This document shows, piece by piece, positions 8,135 through 17,325 of a DNA stretch of 64,000 nucleotides. The position numbers were made by a program, and so were the translations under genes. Source of the DNA: Alkalibacterium sp034520745 (GTDB lineage: Bacteria; Bacillota; Bacilli; Lactobacillales; Carnobacteriaceae_A); assembly GCA_034520745.1 (NCBI GenBank), contig JAXHNF010000009.1, forward strand, positions 1 to 64,000, read 5' to 3'. The notes beneath the pieces were generated by a model. The model saw nothing but the letters and a program-made list of their open reading frames with translations, was not told the origin of the DNA and searched no databases. Positions within the stretch are counted from its first letter, which is position 1. Every line of letters begins with the position of its first letter.

Positions 8135-8836
8135 TTAATGACGGCGTCTGCCGCCTCCGAAAATCAGAACCAGACGCATGACACTCAAGAATGAAGCGAT
8201 GGCTGCAGCGATATACGTCAATGCTGCGGCATTCAGAACTTTTTTTGCCTGAGGAATCTCTTCCCGTGTGAGCAGATTCTGTTCTTCAAGAATTCGAATA
8301 GCTCGCTTGGATGCATCGAATTCGACCGGAAGAGTGACAAGCTGAAAGAGTAATGTAAGTGAAAATAGCATGATCCCGATGTTGATCAGAACGCCTTCGC
8401 CCCCCATAAACATTCCCAGTATTAAAATAGGGAATGCCGCTGTCTGTCCGAAGTTCGTCACTGGAACCAGAGCCGCACGCAAGCGCAGTGGGCCGTAATT
8501 ATCACGGTCCTGCAAAGCATGACCGGCTTCGTGAGCTGCGACGCCGATAGCGGCAACGGAAGTCGAATTTCGAGTGGAATCAGATAGACGCAGCACGTTA
8601 TCCTGAGCGTTGTAATGGTCTGTCAGATTTCCGCGGATGCCTTCCAGACGGACATTCTGCAGGTTGGATGCATTGAGTATCTGACGGCAGACATCTGAGG
8701 CGGTGTAACCACGGTCACTTTTCACATCACTGTATTTACTGTAAGTGGATTGGACATACATACTGGCCAGTCCTGAAATAATCAAGCCTATAATGATCAA
8801 AATCATGGTTGGATCCCAATAAAATGGAAAATACAT
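8135..8836 (-). CDS. Membrane zinc metallopeptidase, YugP family
   Basis: 233 residues. It carries the zinc-protease signature HEAGH (in VAAHEAGHALQD) between an N-terminal membrane segment and several C-terminal ones (SLTLLFQLVTLP, ALTYIAAAIASFLSV), as in the Bacillus YugP-like neutral zinc proteases. The tail is basic (GGGRRRH). The frame extends 18 codons upstream, but AGGAGG lies before the ATG at 8836, giving the usual family length of about 225-235. The physiological substrate is unknown. Single-gene unit with its own terminator. Confidence 0.92.
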   Translation of the reverse strand: MYFPFYWDPTMILIIIGLIISGLASMYVQSTYSKYSDVKSDRGYTASDVCRQILNASNLQNVRLEGIRGNLTDHYNAQDNVLRLSDSTRNSTSVAAIGVAAHEAGHALQDRDNYGPLRLRAALVPVTNFGQTAAFPILILGMFMGGEGVLINIGIMLFSLTLLFQLVTLPVEFDASKRAIRILEEQNLLTREEIPQAKKVLNAAALTYIAAAIASFLSVMRLVLIFGGGRRRH

Positions 8837-8980
8837 ATCGAGTACCTCCTGTACTATATAAAATGATTCATTGTGATCAATGAATCTCATTTAATTATAC
8901 CATATAGCGCCGTTATTTTCAGAGTAAACACTATGAATTTAGTATGACTTATCAGCGTTCCGGAGAAATCGCTGTATTAA

Positions 8981-9012
8981 TTTGGTAAATGTACTTGTAT
9001 TAATTTACCAAA
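8981..9012 (+). promoter_or_regulatory. Putative operator of the galactose operon
   Basis: An inverted repeat, TTTGGTAAAT (8981-8990) and ATTTACCAAA (9003-9012), with perfect 10-bp arms and a 12-bp spacer, lies 44 bp before galK. The symmetry fits a LacI-family dimer. The repressor encoded at the end of the operon (12841-13832) is the natural candidate (inference). Confidence 0.65.
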
Positions 9013-9055
9013 GAGGGCACACTTATAGTGAGCAATATGAAGGAGTGTGTGCTGA

Positions 9056-10232
9056 ATGAAACGGAAGCAGTTATTGGAAGCGTTTAAATATCAGTTTGGT
9101 TATGAAGCGGACCGTGTCTTCTTTTCTCCCGGACGGATCAATTTGATAGGTGAACACACGGATTATAACGGCGGCAAAGTTTTTCCCTGCGCGATCACGA
9201 TGGGGACATATGGTGTGGTCAAGGTGCGTGAAGATAAAGAGATCCATGCCTTTTCGGGGAATTTTCCGGAAGTGGGGATGATCAGCATTTGATATATCGG
9301 ATCTTACTTTTAAAAAAGAAGATAACTGGACGAACTATGTCAAAGGCATGATCAAGTATATCCAGGAAAAAACAGGTGAACTGCCTGCCGGGTTCGATCT
9401 TTATGTGTACGGTACGATCCCAAATGGCGCGTCATTATCGTCTTCGGCTTCGCTGGAACTCTTGACGGGTGTCCTTGTCCGCGATGTTTTTGATCTGGAT
9501 ATCAAGCAGCTGGAACTGGTGAAAATGGGCATGCGCACAGAGAATGAATTTTTAGGTCTCAATTCAGGTATCCTTGACCAGTTCGCTGTCGGCATGGCTG
9601 AAAAGGGGTATGCCATGCTATTGGATACGACGACCTTGGATTATGAACAAGTGCCGGTAGATCTGCCGCATCATAAGATAGTCATCATGAATTCGATGAC
9701 CCGCCGGGAACTGGTCGATTCTGAATACAACACCCGCCGGAAACAATGCGAATCGGCTTTAAAGCAGCTGCAGGAAGTCGTAAATGTTTCGTCGCTTGGG
9801 GAAATGACGGAAGACGTTTTTGAAAAGCATAAACATGTAATCGATGACGAAGTACTGATGCGCCGGGCGCGCCATGCGGTGTATGAAAGTGCCCGTACGG
9901 ACCGGGCGGCGGAAGCACTGAAAGCGGGTCATTTAAAACAGTTTGGGAAGTACATGAACGCGTCGCATGTTTCTTTAGACGAGGACTATGAAGTGACGGT
10001 CAAAGCAACGGACCTGCTTTCCAGAACAGCTTGGGAGGAAGACGGTGTAGTGGGTGCGCGGATGACTGGCGGCGGATTCGGCGGATGCTGCATTGCGATC
10101 GTCGAAAATGAACAGGTCGAACCGTTTATTGAAAACGTCGGTCTGAAATTCAAAGAAGAAATCGGTCACGAGGCAGAATTTTATATCGCTGAAACGGCTG
10201 ACGGGACTAGGGAATGGGTGGCCAATGAGTAA
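9056..10232 (+). CDS. galK: Galactokinase (one frameshift near 9285)
   Basis: GHMP kinase that phosphorylates galactose to galactose-1-phosphate, about 391 residues after correction. The N-terminal part has the galactokinase signature GRINLIGEHTDYNGG. The second part has the ATP loop PNGASLSSSASLE and the C-terminal GGGFGGCC. The first frame stops at 9292, but removing one A from agcatttgat near 9283 restores a continuous reading, so a sequencing error is likely. The start follows AAGGAG. First gene of galK-galT-galM-galR; it overlaps galT by 8 bp. Confidence 0.93.
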
Positions 10233-11730
10233 AAATTATGTAAGCGAAGCTATCGACCAGATTATTACGGACTTCGTTGACTACTATATCCAATCGGGTA
10301 AAGTGGACGGCCTGGACCGGATATACTTGACCAATCGTCTGCTCGATCTGCTTGAAAAACAGGAAATCAGTCCGCTTGAGCCTTCTCAGGCTGCCGTCGA
10401 TCCTCTGAAACTGCTGGATGCTTTAACAGAACATGCCGTTAAAACGGACACGATCGAGGACCTGCCGTCTAGCCGGGACGTGTTCGGTGCGAAGGTCATG
10501 GATCTGATCACCCCGCGCCCTTCCGAAGTGAATCAGTTCTTCTGGGAGAAGTATGAAGAAGGACCGAAAGCGGCGACAGACTGGTTCTTTGAAATGAGCA
10601 GAGAAAACAATTACATCAAAACAAGAGAAATAGCTAAAAACATAGAATATACACATCCGACTGAATACGGTGACCTTGAGATCACCATCAATCTGTCCAA
10701 ACCGGAAAAAGACCCTAAGGAAATTGCTCTGGCTCGTGAGAATCAGCCGGCATACCCCGAGTGCAAGCTCTGCATGGAAAATGAAGGCTATGAGGGACAT
10801 CTGACGCATCCTGGCAGAGCGAATCATCGCCTGGTGAGAATGGAATTAAACGATGAGGAATGGGGCTTTCAGTATTCACCGTATGCCTATTACAATGAGC
10901 ATGCGATCTTCCTGTCCCGCATTCACCGGGAAATGGATGTCGGTATCCAGGCGATCCGGAATCTTCTGGATATCCTGACGACCCTGCCGCATTATTTTGT
11001 AGGGTCGAATGCCGGACTGCCCATCGTGGGCGGATCGATCCTTTCTCATGATCATTATCAGGGGGGGCGCCATACCTTTCCGCTGGATAATGCAGAGACC
11101 GAGTATACCTTCGAATTAAGCGGGTTCCCAAGCGTTCAGACACGTGTCATCAAGTGGCCGATGTCCGTCGTTCGGGTGACAGGTCTGGATAAAGAAAGCG
11201 TCGTTCAAGCGGCTGACAAAATCATGAAGGTGTGGGAAGGATACTCCGATGAATCTGTAGGAATCTATGCTGAAACACATGGCGATCCGCACAATGCCGT
11301 GACACCGATTGCCCGCCGCAGAGGTGAAGCTTACGAGCTGGACCTGGTCCTGCGCAACAATCTGACGTCAGAAGCCTTTCCGGATGGGATTTTCCATCCC
11401 CACCCGCCTGTACAGCACATCAAAAAAGAGAATATCGGTTTGATCGAAGTCATGGGACTGGCTATCCTGCCGCCGCGACTTAAAGACGAACTGGAGACGG
11501 TCAGGGAGTATCTGACTGGAAAAAGTGAGACTGTCGATGCCATTCACCGTGAGTGGGCCGATGAGCTGAAAGAAAATCATAAGGTAACGGAAGCCAATGT
11601 CGGTGACATCGTCGATGAAGCAGTCGGTGATGTCTTCCTGCAGGTGCTTAAGGACGCCGGTGTCTTCAAACGCGATAAAGAAGGCATAGACGCGTTCAGA
11701 AGATTTATTGATCATCTAAAATCGATTTAA
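10225..11730 (+). CDS. galT: UDP-glucose--hexose-1-phosphate uridylyltransferase, class II
   Basis: 501 residues, the length of the Firmicutes type II GalT. It exchanges UMP between UDP-glucose and galactose-1-phosphate. The motif GGSILSHDHYQGGRH (about residues 272-286) contains the catalytic His environment, and CKLCMENEGYEGHL is the conserved cysteine region. It overlaps galK (ATGA context), which suggests coupled translation. The frame is intact across its full length. Confidence 0.96.
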   Translation: MSKNYVSEAIDQIITDFVDYYIQSGKVDGLDRIYLTNRLLDLLEKQEISPLEPSQAAVDPLKLLDALTEHAVKTDTIEDLPSSRDVFGAKVMDLITPRPSEVNQFFWEKYEEGPKAATDWFFEMSRENNYIKTREIAKNIEYTHPTEYGDLEITINLSKPEKDPKEIALARENQPAYPECKLCMENEGYEGHLTHPGRANHRLVRMELNDEEWGFQYSPYAYYNEHAIFLSRIHREMDVGIQAIRNLLDILTTLPHYFVGSNAGLPIVGGSILSHDHYQGGRHTFPLDNAETEYTFELSGFPSVQTRVIKWPMSVVRVTGLDKESVVQAADKIMKVWEGYSDESVGIYAETHGDPHNAVTPIARRRGEAYELDLVLRNNLTSEAFPDGIFHPHPPVQHIKKENIGLIEVMGLAILPPRLKDELETVREYLTGKSETVDAIHREWADELKENHKVTEANVGDIVDEAVGDVFLQVLKDAGVFKRDKEGIDAFRRFIDHLKSI

Positions 11731-11756
11731 AATACTTAAAACGTGGAGGAAATTAA

Positions 11757-12792
11757 ATGAAACTTACAGAAAAAGTTTTTGGTACATTTGAAAATAAAGA
11801 CATCATGGAATATACGTTAACGAATGAAAACGGGGTATCGATCAGTGCGGTCCCTTTCGGAGCGACCTTGACCAAACTGGTGACACCGGATAAAGACGGT
11901 AAAAGAGATAACATCACGCTGAATGTGGATAATCTGGATGACTTTATTGCCCACCGCCCTTTTCACGGAGCAACGATCGGACGTGTCGCCGGGCGTATCA
12001 CGCAAAGGCCGATGCATTCTGAACGGACAGGAAACTCAGCTTGACATCAATGAAGGCAATAACCTGCTGCACGGGGGTCCCAAAGGTCTGGATACCAAGC
12101 TATGGGACGTCCTAGTAAATGAAACAGAGGGCAAACTGATCTTCAGCATCACGGATCCTGCGGGAGCAAATAATTTCCCGGGTACGATGCAGATAAAAGT
12201 CGTTTATACATTAACTGAAGATGATGAATGGATCATTGATTATGAAGCGACAACGGACGAAACTACCCTGTTCAATCCGACCAATCACGTGTACTTCAAT
12301 CTGACAGGGGATATCAAGAAGCCGATACTAAATCACGAACTCAAGCTCGCAAGTCCGCGCTACATTCCACTGGCTGAAGAAAATCTGCCGAGTGACAACA
12401 TGGAGAATGTCGACGGTACACCGTTTGATTTCACCGAGGCAAAACCGGTCAAAGAAGCCGTCCATGCTGATCATCCTCAAATCAAGCCATTGAACGGTCT
12501 GGATCATCCTTTTGTGCTTGAACCGGATACAGAAGTCAAAGGTGTCTTGTATGATCCCGTAAGCAGGCGTGAAGTGAAGCTCTACACCGACTGTAATAGC
12601 GTCGTCGTCTTCACGCACAACGCCCTAGTGGATGACTATCTGATCGAGGGTGAACCGGCAAAGCAGTATGCGGGTATCACGCTGGAAACGCAGACCTTGC
12701 CTGATGCGGTCAATCATCCGGGATTCGGCAACATCGTGCTGACTCCGGAGGACACTTTCCAGGTCTCCGCACGACGTATACGTTCGGCGTAA
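11757..12792 (+). CDS. galM: Aldose 1-epimerase, mutarotase (one frameshift near 12005)
   Basis: About 344 residues after correction. It interconverts alpha- and beta-galactose to feed galactokinase. The N-terminal frame reads to GRVAGRITQ and the next frame continues with GRCILNGQETQLDINEGNN. Removing one A from the triple A at 12003-12006 joins them exactly. The mutarotase features NNLLHGGPKG (substrate His), NPTNHVYFNL and the C-terminal GITLETQTLPDAVNHPGF are present. RBS GGAGG at 11747. It follows galT by 26 bp. Confidence 0.92.
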
Positions 12793-12840
12793 GAGGCTGA
12801 TCTGCAGTCACAAGCCGGGTGACGACTAAGGAGTGAAGAG

Positions 12841-13832
12841 ATGGCAACGTTAAAACAGATTGGCAAACAAAGCGGGTGTTTCTGACATTGACCGTTTCCC
12901 GTGTATTGAATTACGATTCAAGCCTGTCTGTCGGCGAAGAGACCAAAAAGAAGATTTTTGAAGTCGCAGAAGAACTGGAATACAAATCAAAGAAGCGGTC
13001 AGCGAAAAAAGCCGCAGGCAAACTCGCCATCGTCAACTGGTACTCGGAAGCCGAAGAACTGCAGGATGTTTATTACATGTCTATCCGACTGGGTGCACAG
13101 AAACGCGCGAAAGCACTGGGGTATTCGTACAAGCGCGTATACAAGCAGGATGACTTTATCGATGAGTCTGATCTGAGCGGTATCCTGGCTATCGGTAAAT
13201 TCAGTGAAGAACAAGTAAAACAGCTGAAAGGACATGGCGTGCCACTCTGTTTTGTCGATTACCTGCCTGAGGAAGACGTTGACAGTGTAGTGGTCGATTT
13301 CAAGACAGCTATGCGAAGAAATGTTGATTATCTCCTTGAGAAGGGGCATACGAAAATAGGGTTCATCGGTGGCAGGGAGTCATTCAGTGACGGAACCGGC
13401 CACTGGATCGATCCGAGAGAAAAGATCGTCAGGGAGTATCTTAAGCGGAGAAAACTGTATCATGAAAAGTATTTCTTTACAGGAGCGTTTCGCGTAGAAG
13501 ACGGCAAGCGGAACATGCTTAAGGCACTGGAAACGATCAGAAAAGCGGAGCTTCCCACAGCTTTTATCGCAGCAAATGATGCCATAGCTATCGGCTGCCT
13601 GAAAGCCTTGTACGAAAAGAATGTGAAAGTACCTGAAGATGTGAGCATCATCGGGTTCAACGATATATCGACAGCAAAATACATCACGCCCTCGCTGACG
13701 ACGGTCAAGGTGTATACGGAAGAGATGGGTATCAGCGGTATCAATCTCCTGCAGGAACAAATCGATGAAGAACGGGAAGTCACCAAAAAAGTGATCATGT
13801 CGACTAAGCTCGTTGAACGTGAGAGTACCTGA
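12841..13832 (+). CDS. galR: LacI-family transcriptional repressor, probably GalR (two frameshifts)
   Basis: About 330 residues. The N-terminal helix-turn-helix only becomes readable after removing one G near 12864 and one near 12891; it then gives MATLKQIANKAGVSD followed by ITVSRVLNYDSSLS. The rest is the periplasmic-binding-like sensor domain (ILAIGKF, VDYLPEEDVDSVVVDF, AANDAIAIGCLKAL, FNDISTAKYITPSLTTV). The start follows AAGGAG at 12829-12834. As last gene of the operon it most likely represses galK-galT-galM in response to galactose (inference from position). Confidence 0.9.
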
Positions 13833-13861
13833 AAAAAATTTGAGTTTGAAATACAGAGATG

Positions 13862-13887
13862 AACAGTTGCCTGCGGGCAACTGTTTT
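13862..13887 (+). terminator. Terminator of the galactose operon
   Basis: A perfect 10-bp stem, AACAGTTGCC and GGCAACTGTT, with loop TGCG and then T residues. Confidence 0.85.
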
Positions 13888-13914
13888 CATTATGAAAAGA
13901 TGTTTACAGTTAAA

Positions 13915-14237
13915 TTCGGTAAGTACACATGCTTATTCTCGTGCTAATTACTTAATCTGTCAAAGTACGGTGATTTCTGACAGGTAACTGTCTGCTACTG
14001 ACCGAATTCATGAAGGATTAAGCACTTTGAAATCGATCCCGATCACCTAATTACCGAACATGGCCTTATTCGGTAATTAGGCTGAGTGTATTTAAGTCTA
14101 CTAACCGAACGGCCATCATTTTCGGTCAGTAGGAGAAAAGCGGGTCCTGCAAACAGCCGAATTATTGCTTTTTCGGTAAGTTCAGAGACTTAAACATAAG
14201 CTACTGACCGAACGGGGCTCATTTCTTCAGTCCAAGG
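13915..14237. repeat. Tandem array 1: palindromes with a 51-52 bp period
   Basis: Left arms related to CTACTGACCGAA start at 13944, 13995, 14047, 14098, 14150 and 14201, that is at steps of 51, 52, 51, 52 and 51 bp. Right arms related to TTCGGTNAGTAG follow about 10-11 nt after the left arm (13915, 13966, 14018 degenerate, 14069, 14121, 14172). The best unit has perfect 13-bp arms (CCTAATTACCGAA 14046-14058, TTCGGTAATTAGG 14069-14081). Units drift, so this is an old array. No gene is visible; it lies between the gal operon terminator and the convergent epimerase terminator. Confidence 0.8.
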
Positions 14238-14290
14238 AGTAAAACAGAAAGCGGTGGATGACATGTGCTTCAAAGGCAGATCCTTTCCAC

Positions 14291-14325
14291 ATGAAAATCC
14301 GGACATCACAAATGGATGTCCGGAT
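14291..14325 (-). terminator. Terminator of the epimerase gene
   Basis: A perfect 11-bp stem, ATCCGGACATC (14297-14307) and GATGTCCGGAT (14315-14325), with T residues following on the minus strand. Confidence 0.85.
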
Positions 14326-14344
14326 CATTGACCTGTCATGAAAT

Positions 14345-15091
14345 TTAAAGCTTGTTCAATTTCTCAAAAGCATTGTCTTTAGGCTGATAGCCGAGCTTGA
14401 CTTGGGCCGGTTGGATATCCAGACGCGGAAACGTATTGTTTGAAATGCCGTTCACCAGCAGATAAGGTTCTAGAAGCGTGGCGTTCAGACAGCAGTCGAC
14501 AAGGTGATTCATGTCTCGTGCCGAGAAATACATAGCCATGCTGTTGAAATCGCTGTCGGGATCCAGTTCTGAATCATCTGATTTATAGTCGCCTATTCGG
14601 ATACCGATCGATTCGATGTTCTTATTGAAGGCATAGTAGCTTGCCAATGCTTCCAGGTAGACTTTGGACACGCCGTATAGATCATCCGGACGCACCTGAT
14701 CCGTCGTTTTCACCTGTACGTTGTCCGGATACTCGTCGCTGGCATGAATGGAACTGGCAAAAATGATGCGCTTCAGTTTAGGGGCATCCACAGCTTTTTT
14801 ATATAAATTCTGAGGCAGAACGTAATTCAGCCCGACGAGTTCATCGTAAAAGTCAGCGTCAGGATCGGGGTTGGCAGCCAGCTGAATAACGTATTCGACA
14901 TCATCGAGCAGACCTTCCCATGCGTTCAGCTCTGTCAGATCTTCCTGGTAAATTTCTGCTCCCTGCTTCAATTCTTCTGGAAATGAGCTGAAATCGATAT
15001 CAGCCAGGACCAGTTCATGCTTGTCTTTCAAATGTCTTGTCAGATTAGTCCCGATGGTTCCGGTCGCTCCTGTGATCAGAATCTTGCTCAT
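14345..15091 (-). CDS. NAD-dependent epimerase/dehydratase (extended SDR)
   Basis: 248 residues with the Rossmann motif TGATGTIGTN at the N-terminus, QLAANP after strand 4, FASSIHA (catalytic Ser region) and YGVSK (YxxxK). Size and the residues after the active site resemble uronate-dehydrogenase-like or sugar-nucleotide epimerases; the substrate is not certain. The start is supported by GAGGAGG. It lies directly behind the terminator of csbD, so it has its own transcript or depends on read-through. Confidence 0.85.
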   Translation of the reverse strand: MSKILITGATGTIGTNLTRHLKDKHELVLADIDFSSFPEELKQGAEIYQEDLTELNAWEGLLDDVEYVIQLAANPDPDADFYDELVGLNYVLPQNLYKKAVDAPKLKRIIFASSIHASDEYPDNVQVKTTDQVRPDDLYGVSKVYLEALASYYAFNKNIESIGIRIGDYKSDDSELDPDSDFNSMAMYFSARDMNHLVDCCLNATLLEPYLLVNGISNNTFPRLDIQPAQVKLGYQPKDNAFEKLNKL

Positions 15092-15108
15092 GTAAATCCT
15101 CCTCGAGT

Positions 15109-15148
15109 ATAAAATAAGGACTCCACCCTTAAACAGTCAAGGATGGAG
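15109..15148 (-). terminator. Terminator of the csbD-like gene
   Basis: A 10-bp stem (15121-15130 with 15139-15148; CTCCACCCTT and AAGGATGGAG, one G-T pair), followed by a T-rich tract on the minus strand. The uncorrected csbD frame would run through this hairpin. Confidence 0.8.
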
Positions 15149-15160
15149 AGATTAAGTATC

Positions 15161-15354
15161 CTATCTTTTTCTTCGTCGTCTTCTTTGGCCTCGCCGACTG
15201 CTTCATGGGCCTGACCTTCGGCTTTCTGCGCTTTACCTTCAACCTGTTTGCCTAAGTCATCTGTGGCTTCGCCATATGATTCTTTGGCTTCGCCCATTGC
15301 TTTGTCCTTGGCACCTTCTGCTTTATGCTTCAAACTGTCTTTATTTTCATCCAT
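15161..15354 (-). CDS. CsbD-like general stress protein
   Basis: About 64 residues, highly charged and repetitive: KAEGAKDKAMGEAKES, then GKQVEGKAQKAEGQAHEAVGEAKEDDEEK. This is the CsbD-family pattern of small hydrophilic stress proteins. The raw frame continues to 15088 through the terminator hairpin. One extra A in the run before 15168 would create a TAG at 15161-15163, giving the normal family length, so I place the end there. The start follows AAAGGAG. The role is stress-related in the family; no biochemical function is established. Confidence 0.8.
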
Positions 15355-15395
15355 GGATATCTGCTCCTTTACATTGTCATATTTTGTTCATATTC

Positions 15396-15424
15396 ATTGT
15401 AGGACGAGAGTGACGATTATGCAA
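15396..15424 (-). promoter_or_regulatory. Promoter of the csbD-like gene
   Basis: On the minus strand TTGCAT (15419-15424), a 17-bp spacer and TACAAT (15396-15401) lie about 40 bp before the start: a sigma-A type promoter, not an obvious sigma-B one. Confidence 0.75.
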
Positions 15425-15518
15425 AAGATAAGACTGAAACCTGTCGGATTAGTTTCTCATGAGGGTCTAATTATGCTAAACTTAAGCTAACAAGATTGAA
15501 GACTAGAGGAGTCCATGT

Positions 15519-16248
15519 ATGAAAATTTTGGCTATTGATACATCCAATCAGGTAATGACTGTTGCCTTGCTTGAAGACGACCGTTTAATTGCAGAACATC
15601 TGGTAAATGTAAAAAGAAATCACAGTATTCAGCTGATGCCGGCCATTGAAGATCTATTAAGAGAAGCGGACTGGAAACCTGAAGGATCTGACACGGATCG
15701 TTGTAGCTAAAGGACCCGGTTCATATACGGGTGTCCGCATCGGTGTGACTGTGGCGAAAGCTCTGGCATTCAGTTTGAATATCGAACTCGTCGGTGTTTC
15801 AAGTCTGGAGGTGCTGGCAGCAAACGGTTCTCTGATCGAGGGTTCGTACTGTGTCCCGATATTCGATGCCCGGCGCGGTAATATCTATACAGGCTTGTAC
15901 CAGTACAAGAACAGCAGACTTATAAATGTCGAAAAAGATACCCATATTTCAGCAGAAAAGTGGGCGGAAGTCCTGAAGCGTCTGGACGGACCCATTCAGC
16001 TTCTGGGTGAAGACCGTCTTAAACATATGGAACTGTTCAAAAAGGAGTGCTTAGACCTGCTAGTTGAACTCCCTGCCAGTCGGCATTATTCACGCGCGAG
16101 CGTACTGGCAGAGCGGGGGAGTCTTCTCGAACCTGAAAATACACATCTATTTGAACCGGAATACTTGAAATTGGCTGAAGCTGAACAGAACTGGATGGAG
16201 GCTCATCCTGACTTTGAACAAGGAGGCGGGTGGATTGAAAAACTTTAA
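15519..16248 (+). CDS. tsaB: tRNA threonylcarbamoyladenosine synthesis protein TsaB (one frameshift)
   Basis: About 242 residues after correction. TsaB is the scaffold partner of TsaD and TsaE in t6A37 tRNA modification. The N-terminus MKILAIDTSNQVMTVALL and the later GPGSYTGVRIGVTVAKALA are diagnostic. The first frame stops at 15710; removing one G near 15683 gives DWKPEDLTRIVVAKGPG without a break. RBS GAGGAG. Operon tsaB-rimI-like-rimI-tsaD; tsaE lies elsewhere in the window (53011). Confidence 0.93.
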
Positions 16249-16834
16249 AGAATGGCTGTCTGAAAGAGTTGCCAAATCATCAACAAAAGCTTTTTTGCCG
16301 ATCTCGTCTCGAGTCAAACTGCATCAGCCATTTTATGCTCTTTCCGACGAACAGTTTTTAAAAGCAAAAAAAGCTGACGATACAGATGTCGATGCAATAT
16401 TGATGATCGAACGCCTTTGCTATAATGGCCTGACTCCCTGGAACCGGACCGCTATACTGCATGAAATACGGTACAATAAAAATGCTTTCTACATCATGAT
16501 GTATGATGGAGAACAGCCGGTAGCTTTTGTCGGCACCTGGTTCATCGCTCATGAAGCACATATCACGAATATTGCCACAGTCCCGTCCTATCAGAACAAA
16601 GGAATAGCCTCCTATCTGCTCAAAGAAATCATGCGTATTGCTTCGGAAGAAGATATTGAAAAAGTCACATTGGAAGTAAGAGTCTCAAACAAGGCGGCTC
16701 AAAGTCTTTACCGGTCCCTCGGTTTTGAAGAGGGTCGGGTGAAAACAGGCTATTATGCCAATGATCATGAAGATGCGCTGGAAATGATGCGCTTGACCCC
16801 AAGAGATTCTGATGAAATTCTGAGTGAAGGGTGA
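16235..16834 (+). CDS. GNAT acetyltransferase, RimI-like, first copy
   Basis: 199 residues from a TTG codon at 16235, which lies 8 nt behind AAGGAGG (16220-16226); no ATG fits as well. The C-terminal about 150 residues are a RimI-type GNAT (NIATVPSYQNKGIASYLLKEIM acetyl-CoA loop, then NKAAQSLYRSLGFEEG). The first about 45 residues are an extra basic segment not found in standard RimI of about 150 residues. It overlaps tsaB by 14 bp and the second copy by 4 bp. It probably acetylates a protein N-terminus or a related target; the function of this copy is unproved. Confidence 0.85.
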   Translation: MKNFKEWLSERVAKSSTKAFLPISSRVKLHQPFYALSDEQFLKAKKADDTDVDAILMIERLCYNGLTPWNRTAILHEIRYNKNAFYIMMYDGEQPVAFVGTWFIAHEAHITNIATVPSYQNKGIASYLLKEIMRIASEEDIEKVTLEVRVSNKAAQSLYRSLGFEEGRVKTGYYANDHEDALEMMRLTPRDSDEILSEG

Positions 16835-17325
16835 TCAGAAAAATGCAGGAACAACGCCTCAGTGTCAGACGGTATAATTTCAATGAAGATCAGTACGACC
16901 GCTTTTACGACATAGCGGATCATTCTTTCAGTTACGGTTCTCCCTGGACGGTCGACCAGTACAGAGAAACTTTGAAACGGGAGGACCTCGTCTTTTTTGT
17001 CGCGGAAATCGATACGCACCTCATCGGCTACATCGGTGGCCAGCTCTTGCTTGATGAGGCCGAAATCTACACGGTGGTCGTCTCCAGAGAATTTCAGAAG
17101 CAGCGCGTCGCCCAGTGTCTTTTCGATCGTTTCAGGGAAGAATGTGTTCTCAGAGGCATAGAAAGCATCTTCCTGGAAGTAAGGAAAAGCAATGAAGCCG
17201 CGCAGTCTTTTTACAGCAAAAACGCATTTGAAGTCATAACAGTCAGAAAAAATTATTACACTTATCCTGCTGAAGATGCGATTATCATGCAGAGCAGGAT
17301 CCGAAAGAGGGAAGAAAATGGATAA
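16831..17325 (+). CDS. rimI: Ribosomal protein S18-alanine N-acetyltransferase RimI, second copy
   Basis: 164 residues, starting at GTG with a GTGA overlap of the upstream gene. The GNAT fold is visible: YTVVVSREFQKQRVAQCLFDRF (acetyl-CoA loop, with Q-R-V in place of the common G-x-G) and LEVRKSNEAAQSFYSKNAFEVI followed by NYYTYPAEDAIIM, the RimI C-terminal signature. It lies between tsaB and tsaD as in many Lactobacillales. Which of the two copies acts on S18 is not decided by sequence alone. Confidence 0.85.
   Translation: MIRKMQEQRLSVRRYNFNEDQYDRFYDIADHSFSYGSPWTVDQYRETLKREDLVFFVAEIDTHLIGYIGGQLLLDEAEIYTVVVSREFQKQRVAQCLFDRFREECVLRGIESIFLEVRKSNEAAQSFYSKNAFEVITVRKNYYTYPAEDAIIMQSRIRKREENG

Noticed and set aside
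13380..13880. Minus-strand open frame opposite galR
   Set aside because: Antisense to the conserved sensor domain of the LacI-type repressor, starting within its terminator.
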